Below are positions 16,125 to 24,617 of a stretch of 64,000 bases of DNA, piece by piece (position 1 is the stretch's first letter; the number at the start of each line of letters is the position of its first letter). A program made the position numbers and the translations under genes. Under the pieces are notes generated by a model. It saw nothing but the letters and a program-made list of their open reading frames with translations. It was not told the DNA's origin and ran no database searches. This DNA is from Terrimesophilobacter sp038243605 (lineage in GTDB: Bacteria > Actinomycetota > Actinomycetes > Actinomycetales > Microbacteriaceae): positions 62,001-126,000 of the forward strand of contig JBBSQX010000006.1 of NCBI GenBank assembly GCA_038243605.1, read 5' to 3'.

Positions 16125-17779
16125 GAAGGCGAATGTCTGCCGGAGGCAGATTCCTCCTTGGCCTCTTGCCGAATCGCTCTGACTTCGCCCCGATGACGAA
16201 GTCACCTGGACGCGACATTCTTGCCGGAATAACGGTGGCGATTGTTGCTCTGCCTCTTGCTCTCGCCTTCGGTGTGGCGTCGGGCCTTGGGGCTGAGGCA
16301 GGAATCACCACTGCCATCATCGCGGGAGTGCTTGCGGCAATTTTTGGTGGCAGTAACGTGCAGGTGTCTGGGCCCACCGGCGCCATGACCGTTGTGCTCA
16401 TTCCCGTTGTTCTTCAGTTTGGGCCAGCTGGTGTGCTTCAGGTGGGTGTTATGGCGGGAGTTGTGCTGCTCGCACTGTCGCTTTCGGGCGTTGGGCGCTA
16501 TGTTCGTTTTCTTCCCTCGTCTCTCGTGGAGGGCTTCACCGCGGGGATCGCGGTCGTGATTGCCCTTCAGCAATTGCCGAACATCCTGGGTGTTTCCCCG
16601 GGAAAACAAGAGAAGGTGTGGCAGATCGCACTGGATGCGATCGTGCGTTTTGCGCGCGACCCACACCCGATCGCTCTGCTCATCGCACTCGGCGTTGCCG
16701 CCGTCATCCTTGTGGGGGCGCGGTGGAAGCCCGCATTGCCGCTCTCACTGCTCGCGGTTGCTGCTGCCACCGCTATTGCACATTTTGCGGCGCCAGGTCT
16801 TAATGTTGTTGGGGCGCTGCCCAGGGGTATCGACGCACCCAGCAGCGGGTTTCTCGACCCGGCAACACTGATGGCCCTCCTTCCCTCGGCCGTCGCGGTG
16901 GCGGCTCTCGCCGCTTTAGAAAGCCTGTTGTCTGCCACGGTCGCCGATGCGATGAGTGTTGGCCAGCGTCACAACCCCGATCGTGAGCTGTTCGGTCAGG
17001 GCATTGCGAACCTCGTCGTGCCGTTCTTCGGTGGTGTTCCCGCGACCGCGGCGATTGCGCGAACCGCCGTCAATGTGAAGGCGGGAGCCAGATCACGACT
17101 CGCGTCGATCACGCACTCGGTCGTGCTGTTGATGTTTATTCTGCTTGCGGCCCCGCTCGTGGGCATCATTCCGCTTGCGGCGCTCGGCGGTGTGCTGCTG
17201 GCGGTGACGGTGCAGATGGTTCAGGTGGGTGCTATTCGGAGCATCGTCCGGTCGTCACGGGGTGAGGCCGTCGTGCTTCTTCTCACTTTTGCGGTCACGG
17301 TTGCTATTGACCTTGTCACCGCAGTGATTGTGGGACTTGCTCTGGCCGGCATCTTCGCGCTGCGCGCGGTGGCGAAATCGGCTCAGGTGCAGCGTGTTCC
17401 GCTCGATAGGTCCGACCACGCCGAGGAAGAACAAAGCCTTCTCGATGATCGAATTGTTGCGTTTCGCCTTGATGGCGCACTCTTCTTCGGGGCAGCTCAT
17501 CGCTTTCTTCTTGAGCTCAGCGATGTGGCAGACGTTGGAGTGGTCATCTTGCGAATGGGGCGGCTCGATACTATCGATGCAACCGGCGCCATCATGCTGG
17601 ATGATGCGATCGTCAAGCTGGAGAAACGCGGTATCACCGTGTTGCTTTCCGGCATTCGACCAGGCCATCAGCGGATGCTGGCGACTCTTACCTCCGCGCC
17701 ACGCCTCATGGATGCAGGGCGAGTCTTCTCCGAGACCCCCGATGCCATCGAGCATGCGCGCGAGATCGTGGCCCGATAA
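16121..17779 (+). CDS. SulP-family anion transporter with STAS domain
   Basis: The 552-residue integral membrane protein has about 10-12 transmembrane segments beginning ILAGITVAIVALPLALAFGV, the SulP signature near VQVSGPTGAMTVVLIPV, and a cytoplasmic C-terminal STAS domain from about residue 440 (VAFRLDGALFFGA). The family imports sulfate, bicarbonate or other anions. The substrate cannot be told from sequence and no sulfate-assimilation or carbonic-anhydrase gene is adjacent. GTG 16121 overlaps the ArsR stop; ATG 16133, with AGAAGG close upstream, is an alternative. Probably a two-gene operon with the regulator. Confidence 0.88.
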   Translation: MRRRMSAGGRFLLGLLPNRSDFAPMTKSPGRDILAGITVAIVALPLALAFGVASGLGAEAGITTAIIAGVLAAIFGGSNVQVSGPTGAMTVVLIPVVLQFGPAGVLQVGVMAGVVLLALSLSGVGRYVRFLPSSLVEGFTAGIAVVIALQQLPNILGVSPGKQEKVWQIALDAIVRFARDPHPIALLIALGVAAVILVGARWKPALPLSLLAVAAATAIAHFAAPGLNVVGALPRGIDAPSSGFLDPATLMALLPSAVAVAALAALESLLSATVADAMSVGQRHNPDRELFGQGIANLVVPFFGGVPATAAIARTAVNVKAGARSRLASITHSVVLLMFILLAAPLVGIIPLAALGGVLLAVTVQMVQVGAIRSIVRSSRGEAVVLLLTFAVTVAIDLVTAVIVGLALAGIFALRAVAKSAQVQRVPLDRSDHAEEEQSLLDDRIVAFRLDGALFFGAAHRFLLELSDVADVGVVILRMGRLDTIDATGAIMLDDAIVKLEKRGITVLLSGIRPGHQRMLATLTSAPRLMDAGRVFSETPDAIEHAREIVAR

Positions 17780-17783
17780 GTTC

Positions 17784-18317
17784 CTAGTCCTCGGCGGGTG
17801 TGCGGGAGAGCGTGACGAGTTGGGCGCGGGCGATAACGTTGTTGCGCATCACAAATCCAAGGACAGCTGGGGTGCACCCTTCGGGCACGTCGAGGTGTTC
17901 AACGTCGAGCGCCGACACCGTGAAGACGTACCGATGGTCGCCGTCTCCTGGCGGGGGCCCTGCTCCCTCAAATCGTCGTGCTCGTGACTCGTTGGCCACG
18001 GTGATCGCCCCGTTCGGCAGAAGGTCGGAGTCGGGGTTTCCTGCGTCTGCTGGCAGCGCAGAAACGCGTGCCGGAATGCCGTACACGGCCCAGTGCCAGT
18101 ACCCGCTGCCTGTGGGCGCGTCGGGGTCGAACATCGTCACCACAAAGCTCTTCGTTTGTGCGGGAGCACCGTTCCAACTCAGCGTGGGGGAGCGATCTTC
18201 ACCACCGGCCCACTCGGTTCTTGCCCAAAGCGGCAAATAGTCGTCAGGCTGAACTTCGGGGCTGCGCAGCTCAAATTCGGGCACCACCGGAAGTCGCCAG
18301 TTGGGGTCGTTCACCAT
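17784..18317 (-). CDS. YbhB/YbcL (PEBP, Raf-kinase-inhibitor-like) family protein
   Basis: The 177-residue cytoplasmic protein has the phosphatidylethanolamine-binding-like motifs MFDPDAPTGSGYWHWAVYGI and HRYVFTVSALD. Bacterial members are of uncertain function. The ATG at 18317 follows AAAGGATG on the minus strand. It is convergent with the SulP gene, the two stops being only a few bases apart, and divergent from the aldo/keto reductase gene. No transposon or operon partner is evident. Confidence 0.88.
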   Translation of the reverse strand: MVNDPNWRLPVVPEFELRSPEVQPDDYLPLWARTEWAGGEDRSPTLSWNGAPAQTKSFVVTMFDPDAPTGSGYWHWAVYGIPARVSALPADAGNPDSDLLPNGAITVANESRARRFEGAGPPPGDGDHRYVFTVSALDVEHLDVPEGCTPAVLGFVMRNNVIARAQLVTLSRTPAED

Positions 18318-18423
18318 GTGATCACATCCTTTTGACGGGGAATAACGTTCACAACGTATTGACCGATAGTAAAACACTGATAACGATCGGCGGGGCACGC
18401 TCGCGACTCGAGGCGAGTTGGCA

Positions 18424-18429
18424 TACTCT
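18424..18429 (+). promoter_or_regulatory. -10 hexamer TACTCT, leaderless promoter of the aldo/keto reductase
   Basis: TACTCT ends seven bases before the G of the GTG at 18436, so transcription would begin on the start codon. No ribosome binding site precedes that GTG, which supports a leaderless message. Confidence 0.45.
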
Positions 18430-18435
18430 CGGCCC

Positions 18436-19422
18436 GTGCCCACCGTGTTGCCAGAAGAGGAAGCCGATGCGCGCCTTCCCGCGCTCCCGAAGCGACGCAA
18501 CTTGGGCGGATCTGGCCCGCGCGTGTTCCCGATCGCGATCGGTGGCAACGCTTTTGGATGGACGGCGTCAGAGGAATCGGCTTACGGCATCCTTGATACC
18601 TACCGAGATTTTGGCGGCAATTTGATCGATACCGCTGACTCCTATGCTGGTGGCCGCAGCGAGGCGATTATCGGCGACTGGATGCGGTCGCGCGCGGTGC
18701 GCGATGACGTTGTCGTGGCCACGAAAATTGGCAAAAACACCGAAAATTCCGGATTGTCTGCCGGCGCAGTTTCGGCCGCGATCGAAGCGAGCCTTGGCCG
18801 GTTGCGAACGGATCGCATCGATGTTCTCTTTCTGCACTTCGACGACAGCTCAGTTGATTTCGAGGAAACTCTTGTGGCAGTGGACGAGAATGTTCGGCGC
18901 GGCACCGTGCGCTTTGTGGGTGCCTCCGACCATTCGGCCAATCGCATTCTGGAAGCCAGGATTATTGCCGCGCAGCTCGGCCTTGCACCTTTTACTGCAG
19001 TGCAGCGACGTTACAATCTCATGCATCGCACGGAATACGAGGGTTCTCTCGCCGCCATCACGCAACAGCAATCGCTGGGATTTATGCCTAGGTTTGCCCT
19101 TGATGGCGGCTTTCTTGCCGGAAACTACCGATCAAAAACTGAGTTGAACCTCAACTCGACGGGCAATATCGTGCTCGGCGGAGACGCCGAAAAGCACATG
19201 AACCGCCATGGTCAGCGGGTTTTGGCCACACTCGATCGCATCGCCAAAGAACTCGATTGCGCGCCTGCGACCGTTTCTCTGGCGTGGCTTCTCTCAAAAA
19301 AAACTGTCACGGCACCGGTCGTGGGCGCGAGCAATGCGAGCCAAGTTGCCGACATGGTCGCTGCCGTGAGCCTTGTTTTGACCCGAAATCAGGTCGCAAG
19401 CCTCGACGACGTGTCTGCCTGA
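18436..19422 (+). CDS. Aldo/keto reductase
   Basis: The 328-residue TIM-barrel NADPH-dependent oxidoreductase shows the catalytic tetrad in context: Asp and Tyr in NLIDTADSYAGGRSE, Lys in VVVATKIG and His in DVLFLHFDD. The coenzyme-binding end is VVGASNASQV. Substrate unknown. GTG 18436 is chosen from the spacing of a -10 hexamer; a TTG at 18418 lacks support. An A8 run at 19296-19303 near the 3' end is a potential slippage site, but the frame is intact as given. It is convergent with a TetR gene only nine bases away. Confidence 0.87.
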   Translation: MPTVLPEEEADARLPALPKRRNLGGSGPRVFPIAIGGNAFGWTASEESAYGILDTYRDFGGNLIDTADSYAGGRSEAIIGDWMRSRAVRDDVVVATKIGKNTENSGLSAGAVSAAIEASLGRLRTDRIDVLFLHFDDSSVDFEETLVAVDENVRRGTVRFVGASDHSANRILEARIIAAQLGLAPFTAVQRRYNLMHRTEYEGSLAAITQQQSLGFMPRFALDGGFLAGNYRSKTELNLNSTGNIVLGGDAEKHMNRHGQRVLATLDRIAKELDCAPATVSLAWLLSKKTVTAPVVGASNASQVADMVAAVSLVLTRNQVASLDDVSA

Positions 19423-19431
19423 CGCGAAGAA

Positions 19432-20025
19432 TTAAGCTACAGCAGCAGCCAGAATATGATTCACGGCGCGGCGTAGTGCGCCAACCGCGGCGATTGGATC
19501 GCCCGCGTAACCACCACACATTGCGCCGTCACGGGCAAGGATGAAGTCGTCGGCGCCTTCGCCGGGCAACGGATGGCCCAACTGGGCAAGGACAGTCTCA
19601 ATGGTGGTCGAGTACCAATCACGGTGATCCGAAACCAGGATGCGAATGGGGTGGGTCGCGTCAGGGTGCTCTGCCGCAGCGTTCAGGAACAGGCATCCTC
19701 GAAACGTGGGGCTTTGAAGGCGTGTGACGATGACGTTGACGATCGCGTTGATCGCGTCCTGAGGGCCAGCGCTCTCGTGGATGATGCTTTCGATGTCTTC
19801 TTTGTCATGAGCGTGCGCGCCAGTAACGTAGGCGATTACGAGGTTGTCTTTTGACCGGTAATGCTTGTAAAACGTTGCTTTCGTGACCTGGGATGCGCTG
19901 ATCAGGCGGTCAACGCCGACAAGGCGGATGCCTTCGGTGTAGAACAGCTCGGTGGCGGTTTCAAGAATGCGTTTTTTAGCCCAAGGTGCCCGCTGTGGCG
20001 CAGGGTTCTTCTCAACGTTGGTCAC
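19432..20025 (-). CDS. TetR/AcrR-family transcriptional regulator
   Basis: The 197-residue protein has a TetR DNA-binding domain (RILETATELFYTEGIRLVGV, then ISASQVTKATFYKHY) and a C-terminal ligand domain with GCLFLNAAAEHPD. The GTG at 20025 follows GGGAG by seven bases on the minus strand; longer in-frame starts lack such a site. A palindrome ACAGACTGGTCTGT lies about 180 bases upstream near its likely promoter. Regulated genes are not evident; the neighbouring aldo/keto reductase is convergent and the M16 peptidase divergent. Confidence 0.87.
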   Translation of the reverse strand: MTNVEKNPAPQRAPWAKKRILETATELFYTEGIRLVGVDRLISASQVTKATFYKHYRSKDNLVIAYVTGAHAHDKEDIESIIHESAGPQDAINAIVNVIVTRLQSPTFRGCLFLNAAAEHPDATHPIRILVSDHRDWYSTTIETVLAQLGHPLPGEGADDFILARDGAMCGGYAGDPIAAVGALRRAVNHILAAAVA

Positions 20026-20201
20026 GACGTGGCTCCCTATAGCAGGTCGGTTAATAATGCCCGCCAACGTCTAAGCGCAGTGCGGAGTGTGAGGGCGGGA
20101 ATCTGGCGACCGAACATTCGGGTGTGCTCGGTATCCAGTAAAACCAACTGTTGTCAGGTGCGATCCTGACCCTCAATATATTACTGTAGCACGCCCGGGG
20201 G

Positions 20202-20215
20202 ACAGACTGGTCTGT
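20202..20215. promoter_or_regulatory. TetR-type palindrome ACAGACTGGTCTGT
   Basis: Perfect 6-bp half sites flank a two-base centre. On the minus strand a TAATAT -10 lies about 20 bases downstream, so the palindrome would cover the -35 region of a promoter for the TetR gene and suggests autorepression. Sites of the AGAC-NN-GTCT type are common for TetR/AcrR regulators. Confidence 0.55.
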
Positions 20216-20306
20216 TTGTCGGCACGGTCCTGCTTGTACCCCAGAGCGGAGTGGCGGGGTGTGCGACGGTGCAGCCTTCTCCCAGAATGACTTAGGCTCG
20301 GTCGTG

Positions 20307-21662
20307 ATGAATGGCGCAGTTGGTTTACCACTTGACTTGGCAGAACTTGGCTTCACGGCTACAGGGGATTGCGCGGTACGTCGAACCATTTTGCCGAACG
20401 GCGTTCGAATTCTCACCGAGCAGGTGCCGGGCGCCCGCAGTGCAACACTGGGTTTTTGGGTCGCCGTAGGTTCGCGTGACGAAATTCCAGAGCACTACGG
20501 ATCCACGCACTTTCTCGAGCACCTGCTCTTCAAGGGCACATCTCATCGAACGGCGCTGGAGATCGCGGTGAGTTTTGACGCTGTCGGCGGTGAGCATAAC
20601 GCGATGACGGCGAAGGAATACACCTGCTATTACGCGAAGGTGCGCGATCGGGATCTCCCCATGGCGGTCGACGTGCTGTGCGACATGATCACCTCCTCAC
20701 TCCTTGATCCAGAAGAGTTCGAAACAGAACGCGGGGTCATTCTCGAAGAACTCGCCATGGCCGACGATGACCCAGCAGATCGAGTGGGCGAGACCTTCTT
20801 CGAAGCGGTGCTTGGCGAGCACCCCCTTGGGCGCCCGATCGGTGGAAACGCAGCAACCATCAACGCGGTATCGCGGGCGGCCGTGAACGATCACTATCGG
20901 GCGAATTACCGCCCCCAAGATCTTGTGATCACTGCGGCAGGCGCTGCCCCTCACGACGAACTCGTGAGTCGAGTTTCTGCCGCCCTCGCGGTGGCCGGCT
21001 GGGAGGCGATCGGTAGTGCAATTCCCGTGTCTCGACGTTCAACGGTGGAGACGCCTATCGAGCGCGGAAGTGCGCTCACGGTGGTTCATCGGCCCATCGA
21101 ACAGGCAAACATTCTTCTTGGGGTTCCTGGGATCACCGCGACCGATAGTCGAAAGAGTGCCATGGCGGTGTTCAATGCGATTTTGGGTGGTGGAATGTCC
21201 TCCCGCCTGTTTCAAGAGATTCGCGAGAAACGTGGGCTCGCCTATTCGGTTTACTCGTTTGCGCCCAGCTACGCAGATGCGGGCCTTTTTGGGATTTACG
21301 CGGGATGCTCGCCCGCAAAAGCGGGCGATGTGGCGCAGCTGATGTTGTCGGAGTTCCACCGTATTGCTGAGCGCGGCATTAGCGCCGACGAGATGACGCG
21401 GGCAAAAGGGCAGCTGAGCGGGGCATCAGCTCTTGCCCTCGAAGACTCAGATACGCGCATGTCACGTCTGGGGCGCGCGGAGATTACCCTCGGCGAGTTT
21501 GTTGACCTTGATGAAGCGCTGCGTCGACTCGATCGCGTGACATCTGACGACGTTGTCGCGTTGGCGGCAGAGCTCGCATCGCGACCGCTGAGTATCGCCG
21601 TTGTCGGTACTGCAGAGGAAACTGTGATGGCCGCCGCAACTGGCGCCCACAGCTCTCCCTGA
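20307..21662 (+). CDS. M16-family zinc metallopeptidase (PepR / mitochondrial-processing-peptidase-like)
   Basis: The 451-residue protein has the inverted zinc motif HFLEH (His68, Glu71, His72) in STHFLEHLLFKGTSHRT, with the third ligand in ERGVILEELAMADDDP, and an M16 C-terminal domain with GLAYSVYSFAPSYADAGL. It is the usual neighbour of pnp in actinobacteria, but here it is 17 kb away. ATG 20307 is chosen because the -10 TAGGCT at 20293-20298 predicts transcription from about 20305; GTG 20304 is an alternative. No ribosome binding site is present, consistent with a near-leaderless message. Confidence 0.9.
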   Translation: MNGAVGLPLDLAELGFTATGDCAVRRTILPNGVRILTEQVPGARSATLGFWVAVGSRDEIPEHYGSTHFLEHLLFKGTSHRTALEIAVSFDAVGGEHNAMTAKEYTCYYAKVRDRDLPMAVDVLCDMITSSLLDPEEFETERGVILEELAMADDDPADRVGETFFEAVLGEHPLGRPIGGNAATINAVSRAAVNDHYRANYRPQDLVITAAGAAPHDELVSRVSAALAVAGWEAIGSAIPVSRRSTVETPIERGSALTVVHRPIEQANILLGVPGITATDSRKSAMAVFNAILGGGMSSRLFQEIREKRGLAYSVYSFAPSYADAGLFGIYAGCSPAKAGDVAQLMLSEFHRIAERGISADEMTRAKGQLSGASALALEDSDTRMSRLGRAEITLGEFVDLDEALRRLDRVTSDDVVALAAELASRPLSIAVVGTAEETVMAAATGAHSSP

Positions 21663-21712
21663 GACACTCCACCATTTTTCAGATATCCATTTCGCGACAC
21701 GGGAGGACAACG

Positions 21713-22315
21713 ATGTCCCACTTTTTGTACCTGGTTCGGCACGGGGAACAGCAAGATGCCGAACACGGCATGCCGGATGGCCCCCTCTCGTCGCGAGGTA
21801 AGCGACAGGCGCGTGCGATCGCGTCGCGACTGGCAACAGTGCCGTTTGACGCCGCGTGGCACTCTCCACTTCAGCGTGCGCAAGAAACGGCACGCATCAT
21901 GACGAAGAACATCCCGCACCTGGAGGCGAAGCCCACCGCTCTGCTCATGGACTGCATCCCCAGCGGCCCTTCGCTCGAGCTGCCGCACGCCTTTGAGCCA
22001 TTCTTCGGGTCGATCACCGAGGAAGAAATTGAGGCTGGCCAGGCGCAGATGGCCGATGCCGTCTCCGAGTGGCTGACCCCCGCGCGCGAAGAACGTCACG
22101 AACTGCTCATCACTCACAATTTTGTTATTGCGTGGTTTGTTCGCGAAGTTCTCGGCGCTCCTGCGTGGCGGTGGATGGGACTCAATCAGGCCAATTGCGG
22201 TCTGACGATCATCAGAGTGCGCACCGCAAAACCCCCGGTTCTTGTGGCACACAACGACTTGGGGCATTTGTCTCCTGAGCTTCGTACCGGGCTGCCAGAA
22301 GACCAGCCGTATTAG
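21713..22315 (+). CDS. Histidine phosphatase family protein (phosphoglycerate-mutase-like)
   Basis: The 200-residue protein begins with YLVRHGEQ, where R9-H10-G11 is the catalytic RHG motif. It has the second histidine region ELLITHNFVIAWFV. The family hydrolyses a wide range of phosphomonoesters and the substrate cannot be predicted. A strong Shine-Dalgarno GGGAGGA lies upstream of the ATG. It sits between the M16 peptidase and dapB, 50 bases after the former, and may share its transcript. Confidence 0.9.
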   Translation: MSHFLYLVRHGEQQDAEHGMPDGPLSSRGKRQARAIASRLATVPFDAAWHSPLQRAQETARIMTKNIPHLEAKPTALLMDCIPSGPSLELPHAFEPFFGSITEEEIEAGQAQMADAVSEWLTPAREERHELLITHNFVIAWFVREVLGAPAWRWMGLNQANCGLTIIRVRTAKPPVLVAHNDLGHLSPELRTGLPEDQPY

Positions 22316-22363
22316 GCCAGTGCCGTCTGAGGCTGTTGCGCGTAGTGTTGCCCGCCCGGTTGG

Positions 22364-22369
22364 TAGATT
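22364..22369 (+). promoter_or_regulatory. -10 hexamer TAGATT, leaderless promoter of dapB
   Basis: TAGATT is followed by exactly six bases and then the ATG of dapB, so +1 falls on the A. No ribosome binding site lies between. Confidence 0.5.
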
Positions 22370-22375
22370 GGCACA

Positions 22376-23161
22376 ATGACCATTCGGGTCGCCGTAGTAG
22401 GCGCAACAGGACGCATGGGAACGCTCGTTTCCCGACTCATTGAAGAATCTGACGACTTCTCGCTCACGGCGAGTCTCGGCTCCAACGACCCGTTGTCAAT
22501 GATGCTGGGGGCGGATGTGGTTGTTGACGTCTCTGTGCCGGCGGCAAGCCCTGCAGTTGTTGATTTTGCAATCGAGAACGGGCTCAATGTGCTGGTGGGT
22601 ACGAGCGGATGGACGAGCCAGCGCATCGATAGCGTTGTCTTCACTCTTGCGTCGGTGCCAAATATGGGAGTAATTTTTGTCCCCAACTTTTCGCTCGGCT
22701 CCGTGTTAGCTACTCGCTTTGCCGCGACCGCTGCACGGTTCTTTGAGTCAATCGAGATTGTTGAGGCCCACGGCGCAACAAAGATCGATTCACCGTCGGG
22801 AACAGCGCTGCGTACGGCCGAACTAATGAGCAGTGAACGCGCCATTGCCGGACAAGGCCTTGTCGCTGCGCCGCATGCTGACCAGCGTGCGCGAGGGCAA
22901 CAGGTGGCGGGAATTCCCGTGCACAGCATCCGTCTGCAGGGAGTTGTCGCTAAGCAGGATGTTCTGTTGGGTGGTGCGGGCGAGGTCCTCACGATCAGCC
23001 ACGAAACGTTGGCGTCGACGGCGTACGAGCGTGGCATCATGCTCGCCCTGCGTGCCCTGACGAATACCTTCGGTGTGGTCGTCGGCCTTGATGGACTCTT
23101 GGGGTTAGATTCAGTTTTTTGCTCGTCAGACGAGCGCGCGAACACGGGCGGTGCACAGTAA
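22376..23161 (+). CDS. dapB: 4-hydroxy-tetrahydrodipicolinate reductase
   Basis: DapB reduces the DapA product with NAD(P)H in lysine and diaminopimelate synthesis. The 261-residue protein has the Rossmann start RVAVVGATGRMG and the active-site loop EAHGATKIDSPSGTA. Catalytic His132 and Lys136 are present, but the second histidine of the usual HH pair is Gly133. The C-terminus runs past the family end with a short polar tail. Its stop overlaps the next start as TAATG. The gene is apparently transcribed leaderless from TAGATT. Confidence 0.95.
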   Translation: MTIRVAVVGATGRMGTLVSRLIEESDDFSLTASLGSNDPLSMMLGADVVVDVSVPAASPAVVDFAIENGLNVLVGTSGWTSQRIDSVVFTLASVPNMGVIFVPNFSLGSVLATRFAATAARFFESIEIVEAHGATKIDSPSGTALRTAELMSSERAIAGQGLVAAPHADQRARGQQVAGIPVHSIRLQGVVAKQDVLLGGAGEVLTISHETLASTAYERGIMLALRALTNTFGVVVGLDGLLGLDSVFCSSDERANTGGAQ

Positions 23162-23604
23162 TGTCCCGAATTTCTGCCATTGTCATGGGCGCGCTTTTGC
23201 TCGTTTACCTGGTTCTTGTGACGCAGCTTGCTGTGAGGTTTATCGTCGTTGATGAGCCCATATCGAAGGCAATGGGAATTGCACTTTTCGTGTTGCCAAT
23301 GGTTGGCTTTTGGGCACTCGTCGTCGAGTTTGTGTTCGGTATGCGCAGCGAGCGGCTGGGGCGCAAGCTCGCAGCAGAAGGCGCTGCGCCCATGACGGAG
23401 GTTCCCCGGCTTCCCAGCGGGCGCGTGGAACGTGCGGCAGCCGACGAAGTTTTTCCACAGTTTCAGGCAGAAGTCGAAGCGAGCCCCGAGTCATGGGAGG
23501 CCTGGTATCGCCTTGGGCTCGCCTACGATGCGTGCGGTGACCGCCGCCGTGCACGGGGAGCAATCCGTCGCTCGATCGCGTTAGAGCGAACAGCGGTCGC
23601 GTAG
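23161..23604 (+). CDS. Small membrane protein with TPR-like C-terminus
   Basis: The 147-residue protein has two hydrophobic segments (about residues 5-27 and 38-60) and a cytoplasmic tail ending in one tetratricopeptide-like helical pair (SWEAWYRLGLAYDACGDRRR and following). Proteins of this kind commonly sit between dapB and dapA in actinobacteria. Function is unknown. The start overlaps the dapB stop, implying coupled translation. Confidence 0.8.
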   Translation: MSRISAIVMGALLLVYLVLVTQLAVRFIVVDEPISKAMGIALFVLPMVGFWALVVEFVFGMRSERLGRKLAAEGAAPMTEVPRLPSGRVERAAADEVFPQFQAEVEASPESWEAWYRLGLAYDACGDRRRARGAIRRSIALERTAVA

Positions 23605-23636
23605 AGGAAGCTGTGGGGCACGGTACCCTGTACTCC

Positions 23637-24617
23637 GTGAGTACACCACGCGAAAATCCTTTTGGTCAGGTGCTTGTTGCCCTGGTGACACCGTTCACCG
23701 CCGACGGTGAAGTTGACTGGCCGGGAGTCGAGAAGCACATCGACGATGTGATCAATGACGGGGCAGACGGCATTGTTGTCAGCGGAACAACGGGGGAGAC
23801 GAGCACTCTTACCGACCCTGAGAAGGTCAAGCTCGTCGAGGTCGGTAAGCAGGTTGCTGGCAACCGCGCAAAGATCATCACGGGTGGTGGGTCGAATGAG
23901 ACGGCCCACGCGATGCAGTTGTACAAGGCCAGCGAGAAGGCCGGTGCTGACGGCGTCATGATTGTGACGCCGTATTACAACAAGCCGACACAGTCCGGCA
24001 TCCTCACGCATTTTCGCCTCATCGCGGATGCGACCGACTTGCCGGTGATTCTTTACGACATCCCGGGTCGCACCGGTGTTCCGATCAACTATGAGACGAT
24101 CGTGCGCGCCGCGAAGCATCCGAATATCGTTGCCATCAAGGATGCAAAAGGTGATTTCAGCCAGGTGAGTAGGGTGCTCAATGACACTGATCTTTTGTAC
24201 TTCTCCGGAGACGATGCCAACGTGCTTCCGCACCTTTCCATCGGGGCAGCAGGGCTTGTGGGCGTGACGGCGAACGTCGCGGCTCGCCCGTACCGCCTTA
24301 TTGTCGACGCGGTCAACGCTGGCAAGCTCGCGGAGGCCACCGCTGCACACAAACTTTTGGAACCCCTCGTGCGGGCGATTATGACGCATGTGCCCGGCAC
24401 TGTTGCGGCAAAATATGTGTTGCACGGCCTTGGCCGTATCGGGTCTCCACGGGTGCGGCTCCCGCTGGTGGGACCAGAGGACTTCGAGGCAGCGCAAATT
24501 GAAGATGACTTGGCGAGAATCGCCGATATCCCAGGACTCGACCTCAACAACTTCCGACCAGACCGTAATGCTGCGGCTGGTGGAGCTCTACCGAAAGTGG
24601 CAGGAACAACTCGATGA
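23637..24617 (+). CDS. dapA: 4-hydroxy-tetrahydrodipicolinate synthase
   Basis: DapA condenses pyruvate with aspartate semialdehyde. The 326-residue TIM barrel shows GTTGETSTL, the proton-relay Tyr140 in ILYDIPGRTG and the Schiff-base Lys168 in IVAIKDAKGD. It is longer at the C-terminus than E. coli DapA. GTG 23637 is chosen because TACCCT at 23624-23629 predicts transcription from 23636 and no ribosome binding site supports the upstream GTG at 23613. The thyX gene often found between dapB and dapA is missing. The stop overlaps the RNase J start. Confidence 0.95.
   Translation: MSTPRENPFGQVLVALVTPFTADGEVDWPGVEKHIDDVINDGADGIVVSGTTGETSTLTDPEKVKLVEVGKQVAGNRAKIITGGGSNETAHAMQLYKASEKAGADGVMIVTPYYNKPTQSGILTHFRLIADATDLPVILYDIPGRTGVPINYETIVRAAKHPNIVAIKDAKGDFSQVSRVLNDTDLLYFSGDDANVLPHLSIGAAGLVGVTANVAARPYRLIVDAVNAGKLAEATAAHKLLEPLVRAIMTHVPGTVAAKYVLHGLGRIGSPRVRLPLVGPEDFEAAQIEDDLARIADIPGLDLNNFRPDRNAAAGGALPKVAGTTR

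Noticed and set aside
16121..20025. A possible defence or mobile island in the accessory block.
   Set aside because: All genes are ordinary families (SulP, ArsR, PEBP, aldo/keto reductase, TetR); there is no integrase, transposase, toxin-antitoxin, restriction or nuclease gene.
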